From contig NZ_CP195793.1 of the NCBI RefSeq assembly GCF_051466335.1, positions 2,294,001-2,358,000 of the forward strand: a DNA stretch of 64,000 nt, in the 5' to 3' direction. Made by a program: the position numbers and the translations under genes. Positions 17,505 to 26,537 of the stretch are shown in pieces. Positions within the stretch are counted from its first letter, which is position 1, and every line of letters starts with the position of its first letter. This stretch comes from Planctomicrobium sp051466335 (GTDB taxonomy: Bacteria > Planctomycetota > Planctomycetia > Planctomycetales > Planctomycetaceae). The notes under the pieces are model-generated. The model made no database searches and was not told the DNA's origin. It worked only from the letters and a program-made list of their open reading frames with translations.

Positions 17505-18632
17505 GTGAAATACTCCTTACTGTTTCTGCTGGCCATCACTTTGCCCGCAGCAGCTGGATGGGCGAGCGACACTCCATTCGATCTGGCTTTGACTGAGGAA
17601 GATGGCTGGTTCGTACGTGGTCAGAGCCCGGAAGCGGGAGGGCCATTTGTCGCACCGCCTCAGGAATCGACCTCGTTCTACCCGCCTGCTTATCCGGTGC
17701 AGTACTACGGTGATCCCAACGGGAGCACCACCTACCCGTCACCAATTCAGGATCCGTTTGCAAACGGCGGCGTTCAGCCGTACGCAGTGCAGGGGCCTCC
17801 GGGTGGCTACTACATGCGAGGGATCAACGGACCGCAGCCCCAACGCTATGGCTGGCAGGACAAACTTGACTTCACATTTCTCCCCTCCGCAGGGACTTCA
17901 GATCCGAACGTTGGAAGTTTCGAATCGTTCGGCATCGACCTTGAAATGCTTTACACCGTTCCGACATGGAACAATTGGACTTTCGGAATCGGTCCTCAAG
18001 TCAGCTACCGTTCATGGCAAGGTCCGGGGAATCCCGTTTCAGACCTTCCTGGCGGTGCTTACCGCTTTGGACTCGATATGTTCCTGCGAACCCCGACAGT
18101 GAACAACTGGACGCTCGAGTTGGGATTCGATCCAAGCATGGCAACCGATTTCCGTTCGAAGATTAACGGGGATGCTTTCCTGTTCGACGCCCATGCAGTC
18201 GCCTTCTGGCAATGGACTCCAAAGTTCACAGCGGTGATCGGAGCGTTGTACTGGGACCGTGTCGACAACATCATTCTTCCGTATGCCGGGGCAATCTGGG
18301 CTCCAAACGATATCTGGGAATTCCGGCTGGTCTTCCCGAAGCCACGAATCAGTGCGTTTCTGGGCACGCCTCTAGGGATTCCGACATGGATCTACGGGGG
18401 AGTGGAGTACCATGTTGAGGCTTACGAAGTGAAACCCAAAGAGTTCGTCGGAAGCACTCGCGTTCAAATGGCAGACTGGCGTGCGGTCGGAGGACTTCGT
18501 TGGGAAACCGGTCGAGTCAGCAGCTTTGTCGAAGCGGGTTACATCTTCGACCGAAAGGTGAAGTACAAGAACCTCGGACAAGACTTCCATATCGACTCCG
18601 GATTCATCGGCCGAGTCGGATTCAGGTTCTAG
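17505..18632 (+). CDS. Outer-membrane beta-barrel protein (DUF6268-like)
   Basis: A 375-residue exported protein. The start is GTG 17505, preceded by AAAGG, giving a clean signal peptide (KYSLLFLLAITLPAAAGWAS). Residues 25-110 are proline-, glycine- and tyrosine-rich. From about 120 on, alternating amphipathic strands run to the C-terminus (LDFTFLPSAG, WTFGIGPQVSYRSW, AYRFGLDMFLRTP, FTAVIGALYWDRVDN, SSFVEAGYIFDRKV). It ends in GRVGFRF, the terminal phenylalanine expected of a protein folded by the BAM complex. I believe it belongs to the planctomycete DUF6268 barrel group, from memory only. It is monocistronic with its own terminator. Ligand unknown. Confidence 0.75.
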   Translation: MKYSLLFLLAITLPAAAGWASDTPFDLALTEEDGWFVRGQSPEAGGPFVAPPQESTSFYPPAYPVQYYGDPNGSTTYPSPIQDPFANGGVQPYAVQGPPGGYYMRGINGPQPQRYGWQDKLDFTFLPSAGTSDPNVGSFESFGIDLEMLYTVPTWNNWTFGIGPQVSYRSWQGPGNPVSDLPGGAYRFGLDMFLRTPTVNNWTLELGFDPSMATDFRSKINGDAFLFDAHAVAFWQWTPKFTAVIGALYWDRVDNIILPYAGAIWAPNDIWEFRLVFPKPRISAFLGTPLGIPTWIYGGVEYHVEAYEVKPKEFVGSTRVQMADWRAVGGLRWETGRVSSFVEAGYIFDRKVKYKNLGQDFHIDSGFIGRVGFRF

Positions 18633-18698
18633 AGCGGGAAAAGTGTACTCGAACGAGTCGCGTCTCAGATCACAGAGTTCAATCAACTGCAAACGATC

Positions 18699-18742
18699 AA
18701 TCCCCTTGAGTTTCTATGGAGACTCGAGGGGATTTTTGTTTT
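18699..18742 (+). terminator. Rho-independent terminator of the beta-barrel gene
   Basis: AATCCCCTTGAGT pairs with ACTCGAGGGGATT (one internal mismatch), followed by TTTGTTTTTT. Confidence 0.85.
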
Positions 18743-18794
18743 TTCAGGCTGTCATCCAGCTTGATCGGAATGGCTGAATGACTAACGAACGCAA

Positions 18795-20165
18795 CTAACT
18801 CTCCAGTGTCAGATCAGGGATTCCACCGGTACTGTCACCAAAGCTGTCGACTTCAATTCCCATTTGGTGGAGCATATCGAGATACAGATTGCAGAGCGGC
18901 GTGTCATACTTCGGTTTCAAATGCCGACCTGTCACAATCGAACCATTCCCCTTGCCAGCCAGAATGATTGGGAGGTTGCGTGGGTCGTGCGAATTTCCGT
19001 CCGACATGCCGCAGCCCATTAATATCATCGAGTGGTCCAGAAGAGTCCCATTTCCTTCTGGGATGTTCTGCATCCGTTCGCACATGTAGGCGAGTTGAGC
19101 GACATGCCAGCGGACAATTCGCTTGTACTGCTCGATCTTGTCTTCTTTTCCTTCGTGGTGGGAAAGTTCATGATGTGAACTTCGCACTCCATCAACAAAT
19201 GAGAAGCTGCGGACGGAAGGATCATTGGCGAACATAAATGTGCTGACGCGAGTCGAATCCGACCAGAATGCCAAGATCATCATGTCGAGCATGAGTTTGA
19301 CATGATGTGGATAGTCGCCGGGAATTTCGTGTGGAGGCGGGATGTACGCTGCATCAGGGATGTGTGTTGACCAGTCGCGTGGGCCTGCGTTCTGGAAGTA
19401 TTCGACCTGTCGTTCGACGGATCGAACTGAGTCGAGATATTCGTCCAGCTTGAACTGGTCGTCCCGGCAAAGTTTCCTACGGAGATCATGAGCGTCAGTA
19501 AGTGCCAAGTCGAGCAGTTTGCGTCGATCATTGGCGTCTGCCGGATTGCCGACCTTCGCATTTTTCAGACCGAAAAGCCGTTCGTAGACCCGGCGGGGAT
19601 GGATCTCCTTCGCCACAGGGCGATTCGGCGTTTGCCATGAAATGTTGGAACCATACAGGCGAGTATAGCCCCCGTTGCTATCGATACCGGAAATCACTGG
19701 ATCGATTCCCAGTTCCAGCGACGGCAATGGTGTCGCGGCACCCAATTTCTGGGCCACCAATTGATCAAGCGAAATTCCACCGACGTTGACGTTGCGTCCG
19801 GTCGTTTTCTCGACCTTCAAGCCAGTGAGGAAGTTCGCGTTTTTCGCATAATGTCCATCTCCATCGTGACTATACCGCTTGTCGGTATTCGAGATGATGT
19901 TGATGGAAGATCGCACGCTTTCCAGCGGTTCGAGCGAGAACGGAAGCGTAAAATCGGTTCCGTTCTCTTTCGGAATCCATGCGTCTCTCCAGACTCCATT
20001 TGGGAAGAACAGACATCCCATCCGGACTGGTGGCCGGGATTCGGATGTGCTCGCCTGCACTCGTTTGGGGGCGAGTGAAACCAGTGCCGGGAGCGACAGT
20101 GAAATTCCCGCTCCGCGGAGGAAATGACGCCTTGAAACGGTCGCTTTGTTCATTTCGATTCGCAT
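18795..20165 (-). CDS. DUF1552 protein with Tat signal (copy A)
   Basis: A 456-residue exported protein of the planctomycete DUF1552 family. The twin-arginine signal is SRRHFLRGAGISLSLPALVS. The mature part has the family blocks MGCLFFPNGVWRDAWIP, GDGHYAKNANFLTGL, LPSLELGIDPV, HELSHHEGKEDKIEQY and LLMGCGMSDGNSHDP-like MILMGCGMSDGN. The histidines and the sulfatase-like layout (GDGHY, SHDPRNLP, LAGKGNG) suggest an alkaline-phosphatase-like fold, which is inference. DUF1552 genes are usually next to DUF1592/DUF1588 genes, as here. Start: ATG 20165 or 20153; a longer frame to 20249 would bury the Tat motif. It is very similar to copy B directly upstream. Biochemical role unknown. Confidence 0.85.
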   Translation of the reverse strand: MRIEMNKATVSRRHFLRGAGISLSLPALVSLAPKRVQASTSESRPPVRMGCLFFPNGVWRDAWIPKENGTDFTLPFSLEPLESVRSSINIISNTDKRYSHDGDGHYAKNANFLTGLKVEKTTGRNVNVGGISLDQLVAQKLGAATPLPSLELGIDPVISGIDSNGGYTRLYGSNISWQTPNRPVAKEIHPRRVYERLFGLKNAKVGNPADANDRRKLLDLALTDAHDLRRKLCRDDQFKLDEYLDSVRSVERQVEYFQNAGPRDWSTHIPDAAYIPPPHEIPGDYPHHVKLMLDMMILAFWSDSTRVSTFMFANDPSVRSFSFVDGVRSSHHELSHHEGKEDKIEQYKRIVRWHVAQLAYMCERMQNIPEGNGTLLDHSMILMGCGMSDGNSHDPRNLPIILAGKGNGSIVTGRHLKPKYDTPLCNLYLDMLHQMGIEVDSFGDSTGGIPDLTLES

Positions 20166-20268
20166 TGCTTTGATCGATGTGAATTCGTGTAATCGCTCCA
20201 TTCGCGGAGCGATCCGAGTACTCTCTGCGGGCCGTGCTCGAGGCAACATTCCCCTGGCGGCGGGAGTT

Positions 20269-21627
20269 TTAACTGGCAGCTGTCAGTTCCGGAATCGGCC
20301 CTGTGCTATCTCCAAAGCTGTCCGCTTCGATTCCCATCTGGTGCAACATATTGACGTACAGGTTACAGAGCGGTGTATCGACCGGGGCGGCGATGTGCTG
20401 CCCTGTCTTCAACGTTCCGTTTCCTTTGCCTGCGACGACGATTGGAAGATTTCGTGGGTCGTGCGCATTTCCGTCCGACATGCCGCAGCCCATCAGGATC
20501 ATTGAGTGATCCAGCAGCGTCCCATTTCCTTCGTCGATTCCTTTCATCCGTTCGCACAGGTAGCCCAGTTGCCCCACGTGCCAGCGGACAATTCGCTTGT
20601 ACTGATCGATCTTGTCTTCTTTTCCTTCGTGATGGGACATCTCGTGGTGAGAGCTGCGGACCTCATCGACGAATGAGAAGTTACGCCCCGACACGTCATT
20701 GGCCATCATGAAGGTGATCACTCGGGTTGAATCCGACCAGAACGCCAATACCATCATGTCGAGCATCAATTTGACGTGATGAGGATAGTGTCCCGGAATT
20801 TCGTGTGGCGGAGCGACATACGCGGCGTCTGGGACATGAGTGGTCCAATTTCGAGGTCCGGCGTTCTGGAAAAACTCGACCTGCTTTTCGACAGATCGGA
20901 CAGAATCGAGGTATTCATCCAGTTTGAACTGATCGTCGCGGCCGAGCTTCCCTCTCAAGTCATGCGCATCAGACAAGGCGAGGTCGAGCAGCTTCCTTCG
21001 ATCGCCCGCGTCCGCTGAGGCACCGGATGAGACGTTCTTCAATCCGAAAAGGCGTTCGTAAACACGGCGTGGGTGAATTTCCTTGGCGACTGGACGGGTC
21101 GCAGTTTGCCAGGAAATATTGGACCCGTACAAGCGAGTGAAGCCGACATTACTGTCGATTCCAGAGATGACAGGATCGATCCCCAATTCCAGAGAAGGAA
21201 GCGGAGTTGATCCGGCGAGTTTCTGGGCCATCAGCTGATCGAGAGAGATTCCCCCAGTGCTGACATCTCGGCCTGTTGTCTGCTGAACGTGCAGACCGGT
21301 CAGGAAGTTTGCGGTTTTCGCATAGTGACCGTCGCCACTATGGCTGTGCCGCTTCTCCAGATTCGAAATGACGTTAATGGAATCCTTGATTCCCTGGAGT
21401 GGTTCCAAAGAAAAGGGGAGTGTGAATTCGGTTCCCGTTTCTTTGGGAATCCATGCATCACGCCAGACCCCGTTTGGAAAGAACAGGCAACCCATGCGAA
21501 CCGGGGGAGTTGCCTCCACGGACGCGATGGCATTCCGATGAGCGAGTGACGGAAGAAATGGAAGTGCTAAGGCAACCCCAGTCCCACGCAAGAACGAGCG
21601 GCGGTTTTGTGTAAGTGCATGAGTCAT
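20269..21627 (-). CDS. DUF1552 protein with Tat signal (copy B)
   Basis: A 452-residue paralogue of copy A, near-identical over long blocks: the segments from MGCLFFPNGVWRDAWIPKE to GIDPVISGIDSN and from VRRSVE-type helices to HHEGKEDKI align without gaps. The Tat motif is NRRSFLRGTGVALALPFLPS. An ideal AAGGAG precedes ATG 21627, so this start is firm. It follows the DUF1592 gene by 52 bases and precedes copy A by 103 bases on the same strand, so the three probably form one transcript. As with copy A, the fold looks phosphatase/sulfatase-like but the substrate is unknown. Confidence 0.87.
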   Translation of the reverse strand: MTHALTQNRRSFLRGTGVALALPFLPSLAHRNAIASVEATPPVRMGCLFFPNGVWRDAWIPKETGTEFTLPFSLEPLQGIKDSINVISNLEKRHSHSGDGHYAKTANFLTGLHVQQTTGRDVSTGGISLDQLMAQKLAGSTPLPSLELGIDPVISGIDSNVGFTRLYGSNISWQTATRPVAKEIHPRRVYERLFGLKNVSSGASADAGDRRKLLDLALSDAHDLRGKLGRDDQFKLDEYLDSVRSVEKQVEFFQNAGPRNWTTHVPDAAYVAPPHEIPGHYPHHVKLMLDMMVLAFWSDSTRVITFMMANDVSGRNFSFVDEVRSSHHEMSHHEGKEDKIDQYKRIVRWHVGQLGYLCERMKGIDEGNGTLLDHSMILMGCGMSDGNAHDPRNLPIVVAGKGNGTLKTGQHIAAPVDTPLCNLYVNMLHQMGIEADSFGDSTGPIPELTAAS

Positions 21628-21679
21628 TCCGCGTCTCCTTGATGTGAAATCGCTTGTCTGAAAGTGGGGACCAGCGACA

Positions 21680-23617
21680 TTACTTTTTGTAGTATCGATG
21701 TCTGAAAGGAAAGCTCAGCACGATTTCTTCAACCATCGTGTTTGAGTGGTAATTGTTCTGTTGCAAAGCTGCCAATGTGTTCTGAATCACGCAGTCATCA
21801 AATTTGTTGAGGTCGCGGCCAACTGCGTAGCCGTACATTTTGCGGATCAAATGACGCATCACATCGTCTTTGCGATTGAGCAGAATCGTCTTCAGCTCGG
21901 CAGGCGTTTGAAAGGATTCACCCGATGGCAGCACGCCGCTTGCATCAATCGGCAGTCCATCAAGTTCTTGACGCCATCGACCGATGGCGTCGAAATTCTC
22001 GAGTCCGAAGCCCAGTGGATCCATTCTGGAATGGCAACTGGCGCACTCGGGCTTCGAACGGTGAATTTCGAGTTGTTCTCTCAGTGATCGTTTCACGCCG
22101 TCATGCGAAACCTCTTCCAGAGATGGAACTCCCGGAGGAGGTGGAGGAACACGACTTCCCATGACTTCGGAGAGCACCCAATGTCCACGCAGGACAGGGC
22201 TGGTGCGATGTGGATATGACGAGACTGTGAGCACGCTGGCGTGAGTCAAAATACCACCACGGTTGGGGTCGGCCAGATTGACCTTGCGAAGCTCCGGGCC
22301 TTCCACTCCTTCGATTCCATAATGCTTTGCCAGCGGGCCATTCAGGAAGGTGTAGTCCGCGGAGAGAACCTCCACCAGACTTCGATTTTCCATGAACAGG
22401 TTGGCGACGAACATCGATGTCTCGCCTAACATGGCGTCAGCGAGTTCTTCGGTGAATTCCGGAAAAGCTTCCGCATCCGGTCGCACGGTCGATCCCAATG
22501 GGTTTAGCCCCAGCCACTGCATCGCGAAGTTCTCACCGAGTGCTTTGGCACGCGGGTCCTTCAACATCCGGCGAGTCTGTTCACGCAGGACGTCGTCATT
22601 CTGGAGTTGGCCGGCGTCTGCTAACGCGAGCAGTTCTTCATCGGGCAACGATGACCAGATGAGCATCGCCAGTCGGGCTGCCAGCGGATGATTTCCGAGA
22701 GGATGTGTTCCTTCTGTTTCTGATTCAGGTTCCGCTAGAAACAAGAAGTGAGGTGACAGCAGGATTCCCTGCATTGCAAAGCGGAGTGCCGCGCGATGAG
22801 ACTGCCCCTGTGACGCTGCGTGATCATACAGGCCGACGTACCGATCGAGTTCTTCGGATGGGACCGGGCGACGAAAGGCTCTGCGGATCAACGGTGCAAG
22901 AATTCTCTGGGCAGTCTCTCGTCCAGGATTTTCAGGCTCGATTTCCCTGCCGCCGATTTCTTCACGTCGTCTTGTGATCAGTTCGGGTTCTGCTTCCGGG
23001 ATCACATCGGGCCATAACGCTTCTGTCGCAATGACCGCTGCGTCGAGATACTTTTCCAGATGAATTGGGGAGAGATACAGGGTATCACCAACAGAGTCGA
23101 CTCCGACTCCACCGGATCCATCAGAGGGGAGCAGTCCAACCGCATCGATCTGAACCCCGAGCAGGTCGCGCACGGAATTGGCGTATTCCGGTCGAGTCAG
23201 ACGACGACTCATCACGTGACCGCGGTAGAAGTTTGTATTTTGGTCACTGGCAACCTGATTGCATTCCCCTTCGTGCGAGACCATCTGGTCCAGCCAGGCA
23301 CGAATCTTGTCACGTTCCGGATCGTTGGGTTGCGGCGATCCCTCTGGGGGCATCTCTCTTGGAAGCACACGATGCTGTACCGATTCCCAGAACTTCCGAT
23401 CGGCCAGCGCCTGTTCGTGAGTCTGAAAACGGGTGAGGTCGAGACCCCCTTCCTGCTTCTCCGCCTGATGGCATTCGAAGCAGTACTTCGCCATCAGTGC
23501 ATTGAACTCAGGAAACGCTTCTGGCGGCGGGGCTGCGAGGGCGAGTTGCGGGCAAAAGAACAGCCCTCCCGCGGCGAGCAGTATTCTGAAACTGGGGGGA
23601 AAAGGACGCCAGTTCAT
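21680..23617 (-). CDS. DUF1592/DUF1588/DUF1587 multi-domain protein with cytochrome-type haem motifs
   Basis: A 645-residue exported protein with a signal peptide (FRILLAAGGLFFCPQLALA). Near the N-terminus a haem-binding motif CFECH lies in a planctomycete cytochrome-like domain (MAKYCFECHQAEKQEGGLDL). DUF1587 (RRLTRPEYANSVRDLLGV), DUF1595/DUF1592 (RRAFRRPVPSEELDRYVGLY and FAMQGILLSPHFLFL), DUF1588 with a second CxxCH (CASCHSRMDPLGFGLENFDAIGRW) and DUF1585 at the C-terminus (MYGYAVGRDL) follow. These modules are abundant in planctomycetes and nearly always paired with DUF1552 proteins. A periplasmic redox role linked to the partner is inferred. It is first gene of the three-gene block. No clear ribosome-binding site is seen before ATG 23617. 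Confidence 0.88.
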   Translation of the reverse strand: MNWRPFPPSFRILLAAGGLFFCPQLALAAPPPEAFPEFNALMAKYCFECHQAEKQEGGLDLTRFQTHEQALADRKFWESVQHRVLPREMPPEGSPQPNDPERDKIRAWLDQMVSHEGECNQVASDQNTNFYRGHVMSRRLTRPEYANSVRDLLGVQIDAVGLLPSDGSGGVGVDSVGDTLYLSPIHLEKYLDAAVIATEALWPDVIPEAEPELITRRREEIGGREIEPENPGRETAQRILAPLIRRAFRRPVPSEELDRYVGLYDHAASQGQSHRAALRFAMQGILLSPHFLFLAEPESETEGTHPLGNHPLAARLAMLIWSSLPDEELLALADAGQLQNDDVLREQTRRMLKDPRAKALGENFAMQWLGLNPLGSTVRPDAEAFPEFTEELADAMLGETSMFVANLFMENRSLVEVLSADYTFLNGPLAKHYGIEGVEGPELRKVNLADPNRGGILTHASVLTVSSYPHRTSPVLRGHWVLSEVMGSRVPPPPPGVPSLEEVSHDGVKRSLREQLEIHRSKPECASCHSRMDPLGFGLENFDAIGRWRQELDGLPIDASGVLPSGESFQTPAELKTILLNRKDDVMRHLIRKMYGYAVGRDLNKFDDCVIQNTLAALQQNNYHSNTMVEEIVLSFPFRHRYYKK

Positions 23618-23995
23618 GCTTGAACCGTCTGGTTGGGCGAGGCCCGAACTAAAATTTCAGAGGTTGAAATTCGAACCGTGGGCTTCGGTAGGGTAATCAG
23701 GCAAGGCTACGATCGTGGATCTCGGGGCTGTGAGACTCACAATCATCCGCGTTTGGATGGTGATTTCAGTCGATGAAATCGTAATGTCAGTTTAATTGTT
23801 CGTCTGATTGAGTGCCAGCGGAATGACGGCTTCGTCGGCTTTAAGGCGGAATTGCATATAATGGGATTGCGGTAGGAATGGGCCCAAATAGTGTGAGGTC
23901 GATTCCTCTCAGGTTGAGAAAAATCGACCTCTGATGTGCGTTGTCAGGCGAGTGAATCACCCAAGTGTTCTTTGAAGAGCCGGGACTCTCAATGT
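23618..23995. other. Intergenic region DUF1592 gene / AI-2E gene
   Basis: No gene is supported. It holds the promoter of the DUF1592 block and the hairpin described separately at 23895-23931. The part at 23690-23870 shows nothing distinctive. Confidence 0.4.
23895..23931 (-). terminator. Hairpin downstream of the AI-2E-type permease gene
   Basis: GAGGTCGATT (23895-23904) pairs perfectly with AATCGACCTC (23922-23931), and an inner stem TCTCA/TGAGA extends it. It lies 64 bases after the permease stop on the minus strand. The run of U is weak, so termination is probable rather than certain. Confidence 0.6.
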
Positions 23996-25105
23996 TCAGT
24001 CTTCGCTGATCATCATCGCCCACGAGCGAGTCTGCGGGAACTGTGCCATAATAATGCGGAGTGCAGAGAGCATCGGGACTGCGAGCACCATCCCCGTGAT
24101 GCCCCAGAACCAGCCCCAGAAGACGATCGAAAAGAGGAGCAGGGCATTGTTAATGCGTAGTTGCTGGCCTGTGTAACGAATCTCAATGTAATCGATCCAG
24201 ATGAATCGGTTCAAAACGAGAAGCGTGACCAGTCCAACCCAGGGCCAGAATTGGTTGAATTCGAGCGCCGACATCACAATCGGAGGGACAAGTGCGAACA
24301 TGCTTCCGATGTAGGTGATGTAGTTCAGGAGAAATGTCAAACACGCCCATAACAGCCAGTTTGAGACGCCGAAACTCATGAGAATGACAGCGACGGAGAT
24401 CGCCATTCCGAAGCTCACGAGTGTTTTGATTCGGATAAAACGTGAAATTCCTTCGCTGATCTTTCCAAACACCCGGACTAGGTTTGGACCCTGCTTGGGG
24501 AATGCAGTCTGGATTCGACGGGGCATTTTGTCTGCATCCAACAGGATGAAAACGAAGTAGAAAATCACAAGCAGGATCATCTCGGAAAAATGCCAAGCTG
24601 TTCCAAATGAATGCTGAAGGATCTCACTCGGCTGGACTGAAAAGACACTCTCCAACGTTTCTGAGCTGAGCGGGTTCTTGCCGATCCCGGGGATCTTTTT
24701 CAGGATGGCTTCTGCTTTGGTCTCCATCTGTGGGTACAGCGTCGACAATCGGCGGACGTCCTGAACGGTCAACGCAGTCATAGCTCCGGAGACCCCGACG
24801 ATCGACACGATCAGAAAGAGATAGGTGATCCAGCGCGGAATGTTGTTCCGTTCAAGTTTGATTGTCGTCGGGCGGATCACGAAGAACAGGAAGATCGCAG
24901 TCACAAGCGGGATCAGAACCGGCCCCAGTATCACCATCACAGAGACGCAGGAGATGATGATAAACAGGAGGTACGCAATCTTGTCGACCTGAGCGGAAGA
25001 GTCTTCCACAACCGGTGTGGCAGCAGTAGCGACTGGTGTCGCAGTATTAACGACTGGTGTGGCGGTATTCGGCGAACCAACTTGCATCAGGGGATCGTTC
25101 GACAT
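23996..25105 (-). CDS. AI-2E family transporter (permease)
   Basis: An integral membrane protein of the AI-2E/YdiK/PerM family, 369 residues. After a short polar N-terminus come paired hydrophobic helices (IAYLLFIIISCVSVMVILG, LVTAIFLFFVI, WITYLFLIVSIVGVSGA), the large soluble domain, then the helices MILLVIFYFVFILL, LVSFGMAISVAVILM and GWFWGITGMVLAVPMLSALRIIM, the family's C-terminal signature. Members export small molecules, ions or peptides; the autoinducer link holds only for one member. The start is ATG 25105 with AGGA upstream; the open frame to 25276 has no such signal. Oddly, residues 12-30 contain three copies of a TPV motif (NTATPVVNTATPVATAATPVV region), reflecting a short tandem DNA repeat. 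Confidence 0.85.
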   Translation of the reverse strand: MSNDPLMQVGSPNTATPVVNTATPVATAATPVVEDSSAQVDKIAYLLFIIISCVSVMVILGPVLIPLVTAIFLFFVIRPTTIKLERNNIPRWITYLFLIVSIVGVSGAMTALTVQDVRRLSTLYPQMETKAEAILKKIPGIGKNPLSSETLESVFSVQPSEILQHSFGTAWHFSEMILLVIFYFVFILLDADKMPRRIQTAFPKQGPNLVRVFGKISEGISRFIRIKTLVSFGMAISVAVILMSFGVSNWLLWACLTFLLNYITYIGSMFALVPPIVMSALEFNQFWPWVGLVTLLVLNRFIWIDYIEIRYTGQQLRINNALLLFSIVFWGWFWGITGMVLAVPMLSALRIIMAQFPQTRSWAMMISED

Positions 25106-25539
25106 CAGGCATTTCCTGTCTTGGTGAATTCCATAAATCCATTCACGCCCTGCCCAGACGAAATGACCAAGGGAGACGCCGAAACAAGCGCAGCCCCGCG
25201 TATGAGGTCTGCAAAGCAAATCGTAGGCCAACTTCGGTTTCGGTCTCTTCGGAGGGGGGAGTCTGGCTGATGACAATCCCTCCCTTGGTGATTCAGCAAA
25301 CGCCTTGATGGCGAATTGATCGAAAGTCGGCCAATTTCGATCAAGTACTACGGCTCGCCACCTGGAATCGCCGGTGTCGAAATTGAGCTACTGAGCGGGG
25401 AGCGGGGGACACGGCGCAGCGACGCCACGATCACGTACCGTTCGGCCAAACAATGAACGCGCCCCTTGCTTAGGGACTGCGGGCGAGAATGAGTAAAGAG
25501 GTCAGGCAGAATTAGTGATTGTTGCCGAGAATTCAATTC
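25106..25539. other. Intergenic region AI-2E gene / nagA
   Basis: A 434-base stretch with no supported gene. It contains the upstream region of the AI-2E-type gene. A 15-base near-palindrome GAGAATTCAATTCTC (25527-25541) overlaps the nagA stop codon; it is followed on the minus strand by no T run, so its role is unclear. Confidence 0.4.
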
Positions 25540-26457
25540 TCACGACGTTCGCTCGAGCACTCGTCGAGGATTGCGCTTCGTGAGCAGGTCGACCTCAGCG
25601 TCTGAAAGGAGCAATTCCCGTTTGAGATTCGTGGCCATTTGCTTTAATGAGGTTCCCGATCCAATCAAGTGGGTTCCATCTTCCGAACGGGGAACACCGT
25701 CGGCTCCAACGAGAACAAAGCGGTTTCCAATCGAATGCAGCCCCGGGGGTGACCCCGCAGCAGACATTGTATCGCTGACGACGACCACCTTGCTGAATCC
25801 GGTGAGCCGAAGCATATTTTTGATCACGAAGTAAGGGACGTGAACTCCATCGGCAATGATGCTGATCCAGATTTGATCTGACAGACTCAGCACTCTGGAA
25901 ATAATGTTGTCGTGCCGATTCATCTCGTGCGGGCAACCATTTCCCAGATGCGTGAACATGGTCATCCCGTGATCAATTGCTCCTTGCAACTGCACCAGAT
26001 TGGCATCGGTATGACCAGCGGCGACGACGATTCCTCTGTCAGCCAAAAAACGCGTGACGTGAAATCCGGGGTCCATTTCGGGTGCCAATGTCACCAGATC
26101 AATCAACCCATCACCCGCTTTCAGGATCGACTCCATTTGTCGAATGTCTGCGTAGCAGGCGTGCTCCGCGGGGTGTGCGCCGATATAGCCCTTCTTCGGG
26201 CTGATGAAGGGCCCTTCAATGTGAAAACCACGAATCACTTCTGTGAGAAACTTGTCTTGTGAACGCAGCTTTAGAATGTTTTGGATTTTGGATTGCAGGC
26301 TGGGGATGGAATCGGTGATCAGAGTCAATAAGAACTGGTCGACTCCATCTTCACGAATACGGGAACAGGCTGCCAGGAGTTGCTCACCCATGAGGTCGGG
26401 AGAGTTGAAGTCCACCCCGGCGTATCCGTTAACCTGCAAATCAAAAAAGCCGCTCAT
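25540..26457 (-). CDS. nagA: N-acetylglucosamine-6-phosphate deacetylase, short form
   Basis: An amidohydrolase-fold enzyme that removes the acetyl group of GlcNAc-6-phosphate. Metal and substrate motifs are clear: GFHIEGPFIS with the metal-binding Glu, GAHP, VAAGHTDAN, MFTHLGNGCPHEMNR (usually THLFNAM), IADGVHV and the catalytic Asp in VVSDTMSAAG. It has 305 residues against about 380 in E. coli. The protein begins directly at the first barrel strand (FFDLQVNGYAGVDFN), so the small beta-sandwich domain formed by both ends is missing. GAGGT lies upstream of ATG 26457, supporting this short start. It follows nagB by 80 bases on the same strand. Confidence 0.85.
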   Translation of the reverse strand: MSGFFDLQVNGYAGVDFNSPDLMGEQLLAACSRIREDGVDQFLLTLITDSIPSLQSKIQNILKLRSQDKFLTEVIRGFHIEGPFISPKKGYIGAHPAEHACYADIRQMESILKAGDGLIDLVTLAPEMDPGFHVTRFLADRGIVVAAGHTDANLVQLQGAIDHGMTMFTHLGNGCPHEMNRHDNIISRVLSLSDQIWISIIADGVHVPYFVIKNMLRLTGFSKVVVVSDTMSAAGSPPGLHSIGNRFVLVGADGVPRSEDGTHLIGSGTSLKQMATNLKRELLLSDAEVDLLTKRNPRRVLERTS

Positions 26458-26537
26458 ATTACCTCAAAGGAGTTCTCTATTTGTTACCCGCACTCACTTC
26501 ACTGTGACTGTCATCCATTGAGGAGGAAAAGATATTC

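Noticed and set aside
17330..17596. 88-residue plus-strand frame before the beta-barrel gene
   Set aside because: It overlaps the barrel signal peptide in another frame, has no ribosome-binding site and no recognisable composition.
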